DNA from: Phlebopus portentosus
Taxonomy: Eukaryota > Basidiomycota > Agaricomycetes > Boletales > Boletinellaceae
Assembly: GCA_037892935.1 (NCBI GenBank)
Contig: JAYXKI010000001.1
Location: 3,348,001 to 3,412,000 of the forward strand
Direction of reading: 5' to 3'
DNA length: 64,000 bases
In this document: positions 59,482-64,000 of the stretch, one piece after another
How the letters are laid out: each line of letters starts with the position of its first letter
Numbering within the stretch: position 1 is the first letter of the stretch
Notes under the pieces: model-generated
What the model was told of the DNA's origin: nothing
The model's database searches: none
Seen by the model: only the letters and a program-made list of their open reading frames with translations
Program-made: the position numbers and the translations under genes

Positions 59482-60385
59482 CTATGAGACAGTTTCTCTC
59501 GCTTCTGTTAAATCCGCAAGATAACAAAGTTTCACGGACTTGAGATGTTGTCGCCGCAATGTCAGTCAGACGTCCGCTATCGAACGGGTCCACTATCCTG
59601 CTTTTCCTCCCATGATGCCACGGATTTGAAGACTGAAATGACCAAGTAATTGTCTCACGCGTGGAATATGTTTGCCGAGTGTCAAGTTAGAACGCTCCGA
59701 ACTTCGGGCTTCGGATACGAGACTCTTTGTCGACCGCTACAGCAACGGACAGGTTAAAGCGCTGTTATATTCAACTTCTTCTGAACATCATTGTCCGAAA
59801 CGCGTACACACAACACATGTCCTACAAACTGAAAACAAGAACAGAGAATTGGAGATTGGGACCACGATCAAGGAAGGACCACGTCGGTGAACGATCTATG
59901 TCCGACTTCTGCCACGAAGACGATCGATGCGGTATATGCATCGCGTGGGTGCGGAAGGACAATTGATTCCGACGTCATCCGAATCGGCGAATGCGTTCTG
60001 AATTGACTACGTAAAATGAGTGCGTATGACGCGCTTTCGGCGGCAATCGATCGAGCATGGTGCAGTCGGTAAAGCTTCTAGTTCGGGGAACATGGCAATT
60101 CCAGCTCACCGTAGCCGGGAACAAACCAGATTACGACCAGATGAACGGTTCAAGTATTCGCAGAGACGATTCTGCAACTGTATGCGACGTTAAGAAGCGC
60201 GCTGAATCCGAGGGGTATTGTAGACAGACTGGATTGCCTGTCAATCAAGATCGAGCGCACGGCGCTGCTAAGTGAATGACGGATGGGTTGGTAGCGTTTA
60301 CAATAAGCCGGGAGAGTAAGAGGTGACTGATTGAAGTGCGGAAGACCAGGAAGAGGAGCGTCGTGGAGACGCGGCGCTACAAAGG
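59482..60385. other. Unassigned region with weak coding hints
   Basis: Minus-strand fragments near 59840 (FVGHVLCVRVSDNDVQKKLN) and 59730 (STKSLVSEARSSERSNLTLG) look partly coded but are separated by stops without clear introns. On the plus strand, MSAYDALSAAIDRAWCSR begins at 60016 next to a GTAAAG donor. None is firm. Confidence 0.3.
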
Positions 60386-60960
60386 TCACTGGACGTCCAC
60401 GAGCAGATTTCGTTCAAGGATATACTTTCCTTCCTTGTACTTCTGGGACACATCGTATGCAAAGTCCTGCTCAGACGATTAGCAAAAACACCGAAGCAAA
60501 CGTGTCAGCGGGTCAAACTGGCAGAGAAGAGAAGCTGCGAAAGAATCTCACGTATTTCCAGCCGAGGGTCGTCCCACACTTGACACAGTAGATATCGCGG
60601 ACTGTATGGTTTCCCGTAGTCATCTGGCGTTCGCTAGGCTCTCCCTCGGTGACATTGACTCTAATAATATAAGTGAGATGAGATGGAAAACCAATTCCCG
60701 TTAAAGAAGTTTAATCTCCGGTTTAGAAAGCCACACGCCACTTACACGCCATCGAACAGATAGGCCCGACCGTGTTGGCCATTGAACGCCTTTATACACA
60801 AAGGACATGATGATCAGTGGGGCTGTAAAATGACCGTGATATGCACTGGTTGCTGGCTCACGCGAGAGATCATTGAGTGGATGGTAGCTAGGTGCGTGCG
60901 ACAGGTCGAGCAGCCGTATATGCGTGCTCCCGCAAGGTACTGCCTGTAACGCATACCCAT
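60386..60960 (-). CDS. Yippee-family zinc-binding protein
   Basis: Small conserved eukaryotic protein, about 110 residues from four exons: [20 protein letters not shown] and [12 protein letters not shown], then [15 protein letters not shown], then [20 protein letters not shown] with [16 protein letters not shown], then [20 protein letters not shown] and LLVDVQ. The two Cys-x2-Cys pairs (CSTC and CVKC) and the motifs GRAYLF, G.HTVRDI.C and KYKEGK.ILER are the Yippee signature. Yeast Moh1 and human YPEL proteins are relatives; some act as substrate receptors in GID/CTLH-type ligases. The exact role here is unknown. It is the only confident gene in the 52-63 kb stretch. Confidence 0.93.
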
Positions 60961-62993
60961 ATTGACTCTTGTACTCTGCTAGTCGAAGAAACGGCTCCTT
61001 GTATTTCGAGGCAAAAAATGCTCTCCTTCTGTAAACAAAGGCTGTCGGCAAGAGTTGAGCGGGGTCAAGGGCAGGACACAGAACGGTATCAGGGAAGTGA
61101 ACTGAGGAATGAAATGGGGTTGCTCAGAGGAAACGCTAGAAGATGATACTTCTTATACGCCGGGGCGGCGCGATAAATATGAGAATATCGCGACGAGAAG
61201 GGCAGGTGATGAATCGCAAAGGGGGGGAAAGGAACGAGGAGCTGTGAGGTGGTAGGATGACGCTTATGTATGACCGGCTGTAGGCGATCCTGCTAAGACA
61301 GGAATGTCGGCCCGTGAGATATTGCCGCGGCTCTTTATGCGCGTCCTTCGTATATACCACACCGGGCAAAAACTCATTACCAAACCATGAAAATGTTACC
61401 CAAATTGGAAAAAGAGCCAATCGGATGAGAGCTCACCCGTTCCGATCAAAATTTCTAAGGGCGAGGAATGAATTTTTGCCCGGTGGTACTACTTTGCCAC
61501 CCGCACCCGCCACATAAATTGATAAAGCGCCAAATACACCATACGTAGGCCAACGGAATCTGATTCGGATGTGAATATGCCAGAGCGAAGGGTGATTGAA
61601 ACCTCCTGTATCATGGCAAGTAACGACCGTTTATTAATAGTAACATTTATCATCGTAATTTCGTGTGATTATCTTATGTATCGGCAAAAGGCATTTGCAC
61701 ACAAAGAGGAAACGTTCAGTCATCGATTACCATAATTCATCTACTGAGCCGAGAAAGCAAGTCCCTAGCGCATATGGACAGTCAGGCTCTCGTGCTTTCT
61801 TGACCGGATTTACTTACGCGAACACGCGATGTGCTGAGTAAATGCATGACATTCGAAGAATGAACTGGTCGAATACAAAAAGAGCGAGGCTGTGAAACAT
61901 CTGACCAGTCGAATTACCCGGCCTGGTGGGAGAAATTCCGAGTTGTGACGCAATATGGGATCTAGACGGGCTCATCAGTCAAAATCATAACGACCGTCGT
62001 GATTTCGTCAAACCGGTCGGCGTCCTTCAGCTTGTCGTATCTAACAACGGAGACTGTGCTGCCGTGTTAGAAAACCCGTCATCAGACAGATAGATGCAAC
62101 CACTAGTACTGTCTTGCTTCGAAGATACGAGAAACCGAATTGTGGTGCACTTGGACCCAATACAATAGGCATCCTTCATTGAGGCGCGCTTGAGGATTTC
62201 GGAATCAAAGAAACGCCTAGTACTACTGTACTAGTACCCTGGCCAATGGAAACAAGAATCCGAAACCTGTATAGAATGAGCTGCGGTTAATCCCGATGCC
62301 TTTGATTAGTAGAAAGGTCGCAGTCGCACAGGATATGCAGCATCTGATTACAGCACTTGAAGGCGCGCGTCGCTTGGCGGTTGAATACTGAACTTCAGCG
62401 CGTCGAAAGCCCAGAACCGTCTGAGCAAGCCCCTGAGAGATACTTGGAAGAAGAGCATGATCCATAAAAAGCGAGCATACAGTAGTTCCAGCACGTTCCA
62501 CATGTTGATATCATGTCAGAATGACTTTGCGAGAGGCCGTCTTATCCAGTTATTCCATACAGACGATTGCTCGAAGCAATCACGAAGAAGCGAAGCAAAA
62601 GATAGATATCGGCGGAGATGAACTTGATCTAGTGCGACAAGAGGACTGTCAAGTTTGCAGTGACTTGAAGTATACATAATCCGACACGTAGCTGAGCCCG
62701 TGGAGTGGAATAGAACTTATCTATGTGTACACCGAGCTGTCAGAGAAAGTGTTCTAGGCATCGATACTAGAGAAATTCAGGATGGTCTTCATTCTTGGTG
62801 TTCCATTCCTTTGATAGTTACAGTGTACAATAAGATAATATAAAGAAATATATAGAACTTAGACTTGAGAAAGTGTAATCGTGAGAAGCTATACAGCACT
62901 TACATAATCATTCACTCCAAATTCCATCCATGCGTCCAATTCACGGTCCACTCACGAAAACACCTAACCCTCTGAACTGGTGACGAATTTAAA
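60961..62993. other. Long intergenic region before uL1
   Basis: About 2 kb. It contains the MITE copy at 61361-61484. A minus-strand frame at 62223-62501 and an overlapping one beginning MWNVLELLYARFLWIMLFFQ near 62503 suggest a small membrane protein, but the two frames compete and no splice pattern decides between them. The last 200 bases should hold the ribosomal-protein promoter. Confidence 0.4.
61361..61484. mobile_element. MITE-like element, copy 2
   Basis: A 124-bp element with inverted ends ACCGGGCAAAAACTCATTAC and its near complement (ATGAATTTTTGCCCGGT) at the right. Internal sequence follows the element at 17247-17374, for example AGAGCCAATCGGATGAGAGC against CCAGCCAATCAGAGGCGAGC. 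No coding capacity. Confidence 0.65.
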
Positions 62994-63880
62994 ATGAGGT
63001 TTGTCGGTGCTGTTGAAGTCTCTCGACTCTCGTAGCTAAGTATCTGTTTACAGTGGCAGCAAAATCGCAGTGTCAAGCGTGCGGGGTTCCGTCAAGGAGA
63101 TGCTCGGCGAAGCCAATGGCGAGAAGAAGCGTAACTTCGTCGAGACCGTCGAGCTTCAAATTGGGTTGAAGAACTACGACCCGCAGCGCGACAAGCGTTT
63201 CTCTGGAACCGTGAAGCTTCCTAATATCCCGCGCCCGCGCATGTCCATTTGCATTCTTGCCGACCAGAATGATATCGACCGTGCGAAGATGATTGGGCTT
63301 GAGTATATGTCCGTGGATGACTTGAAAAAGTACGTTTGGTCTAGGCTGTGTTGCTTGGCGCGTGGTGCTTATGGGCTTTGCCAGGCTTAACAAAAACAAG
63401 AAGCTTGTTAAGAAGCTTGCGAAGAAGTACGATGCTTTCCTTGCCTCGGAAGCTCTCATCAAGCAGATTCCTCGTCTCCTCGGTCCGGGTCTCTCGAAAG
63501 GTTCGTCCAAGCAGTAACCATTACTCGCAAGTTAGATATTCATTTCTCTCGCAGCTGGAAAGTTCCCGACTCCTGTATCACACGGCGAGGACCTGAACAA
63601 CAAGCTGAACGAAGTCCGCTCGACCATCAAGTTCCAGCTGAAGAAGGTCCTTTGCTTGGGTGTCGCCGTTGGTCACGTCCAGATGACGGAGGATCAGATT
63701 CTCGCTAACGTCATGTTGGGTATGTGATCTCTCCTGCTTCTTTTTGTTCATAAGCCCGTACTCATATCTTGAACTCTTCCAGCTATTAATTTCCTTGTCT
63801 CGCTACTGAAGAAAAACTGGCAGAACGTGGGGTCGTTGCACATCAAGACAACGATGGGCAAGCCAATTCGTCTCTACTAG
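62994..63880 (+). CDS. RPL10A: 60S ribosomal protein uL1 (RPL10A)
   Basis: Large-subunit protein of the L1 stalk. Exon 1 is only five bases (ATG AG, 62994-62998), spliced to 63054. The protein begins [20 protein letters not shown], continues [40 protein letters not shown], then [60 protein letters not shown], and ends MGKPIRLY. All uL1 blocks are present, and length of about 217 is normal. Introns follow 62998 and fall near 63329-63385, 63500-63555 and 63721-63781. Confidence 0.97.
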
Positions 63881-64000
63881 ACTCTTCCTTCTCTCCGTTC
63901 TAGCGTTATGCAATTTATGCGCATGTGGTCGTATGTTTATGGTGAAAAGGGATACTGAAGAGGACTGACGAGGAGAGAAGGGTGGAAAACGTCTTCATGG

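Overview
This is a nuclear chromosome segment of a fungus, most likely a basidiomycete (probably Agaricomycotina). Genes on both strands are packed tightly and interrupted by many short GT-AG introns, mostly 45-70 nt. Divergent pairs share promoters of 130-220 nt. The protein set is that of a filamentous fungus: RITS-type chromodomain protein, SAGA Sgf11, Mtc1, Dss1, UPF0658 and CBS-PB1. Nothing looks bacterial or viral. No tRNA, rRNA, CRISPR array or intact transposase gene was recognised. Almost every gene had to be assembled by hand from spliced exons, so exon borders are inference unless a protein motif fixes them.

Layout. 0-13 kb: 5'-truncated ribosomal protein eS27, a 145-aa chromodomain protein, Mtc1, spliceosome factor SPF27/Cwf7, complex I 30-kDa subunit (NDUFS3), a disordered protein of about 1,690 residues, and succinyl-CoA ligase beta. 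13-21 kb: a large chromodomain protein resembling fission-yeast Chp1 (chromodomain, SPOC-like, PIN-like tail), followed by a tandem duplication of the 5' half of a SUMO protease gene (ULP1). The upstream copy is a pseudogene that also carries a small MITE; the downstream copy is intact. 21-34 kb: SNARE Bet1, a 570-bp inverted-repeat element, mitochondrial exoribonuclease Dss1, a UPF0658 Golgi membrane protein, a small single-span membrane protein, peptidyl-tRNA hydrolase Pth2 (copy A) and an MFS transporter. 34-52 kb: Sgf11, a BTB-like protein, PXMP4/PMP24, MCM3, DEAD-box helicase Has1, a second and diverged Pth2 (copy B), a Pom33/TMEM33 protein, a CBS-PB1 membrane protein and a Ras GTPase. 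52-63 kb: a gene-poor stretch with only one confident gene (Yippee), several weak candidate exons and a second copy of the MITE. The window closes with ribosomal protein uL1.

Functional threads are chromatin and SUMO (two chromodomain proteins, Ulp1, Sgf11), mitochondria (NDUFS3, succinyl-CoA ligase, Dss1, Pth2) and replication or ribosome biogenesis (MCM3, Has1, eS27, uL1).

Most notable observations: both Pth2 genes carry the same 6-nt microexon, and copy B has lost conserved active-site residues; both chromodomain genes carry a 15-nt microexon at the same position; a Chp1-like protein suggests a RITS-type silencing complex; and the ULP1 duplication supplies an empty site for a small MITE family.
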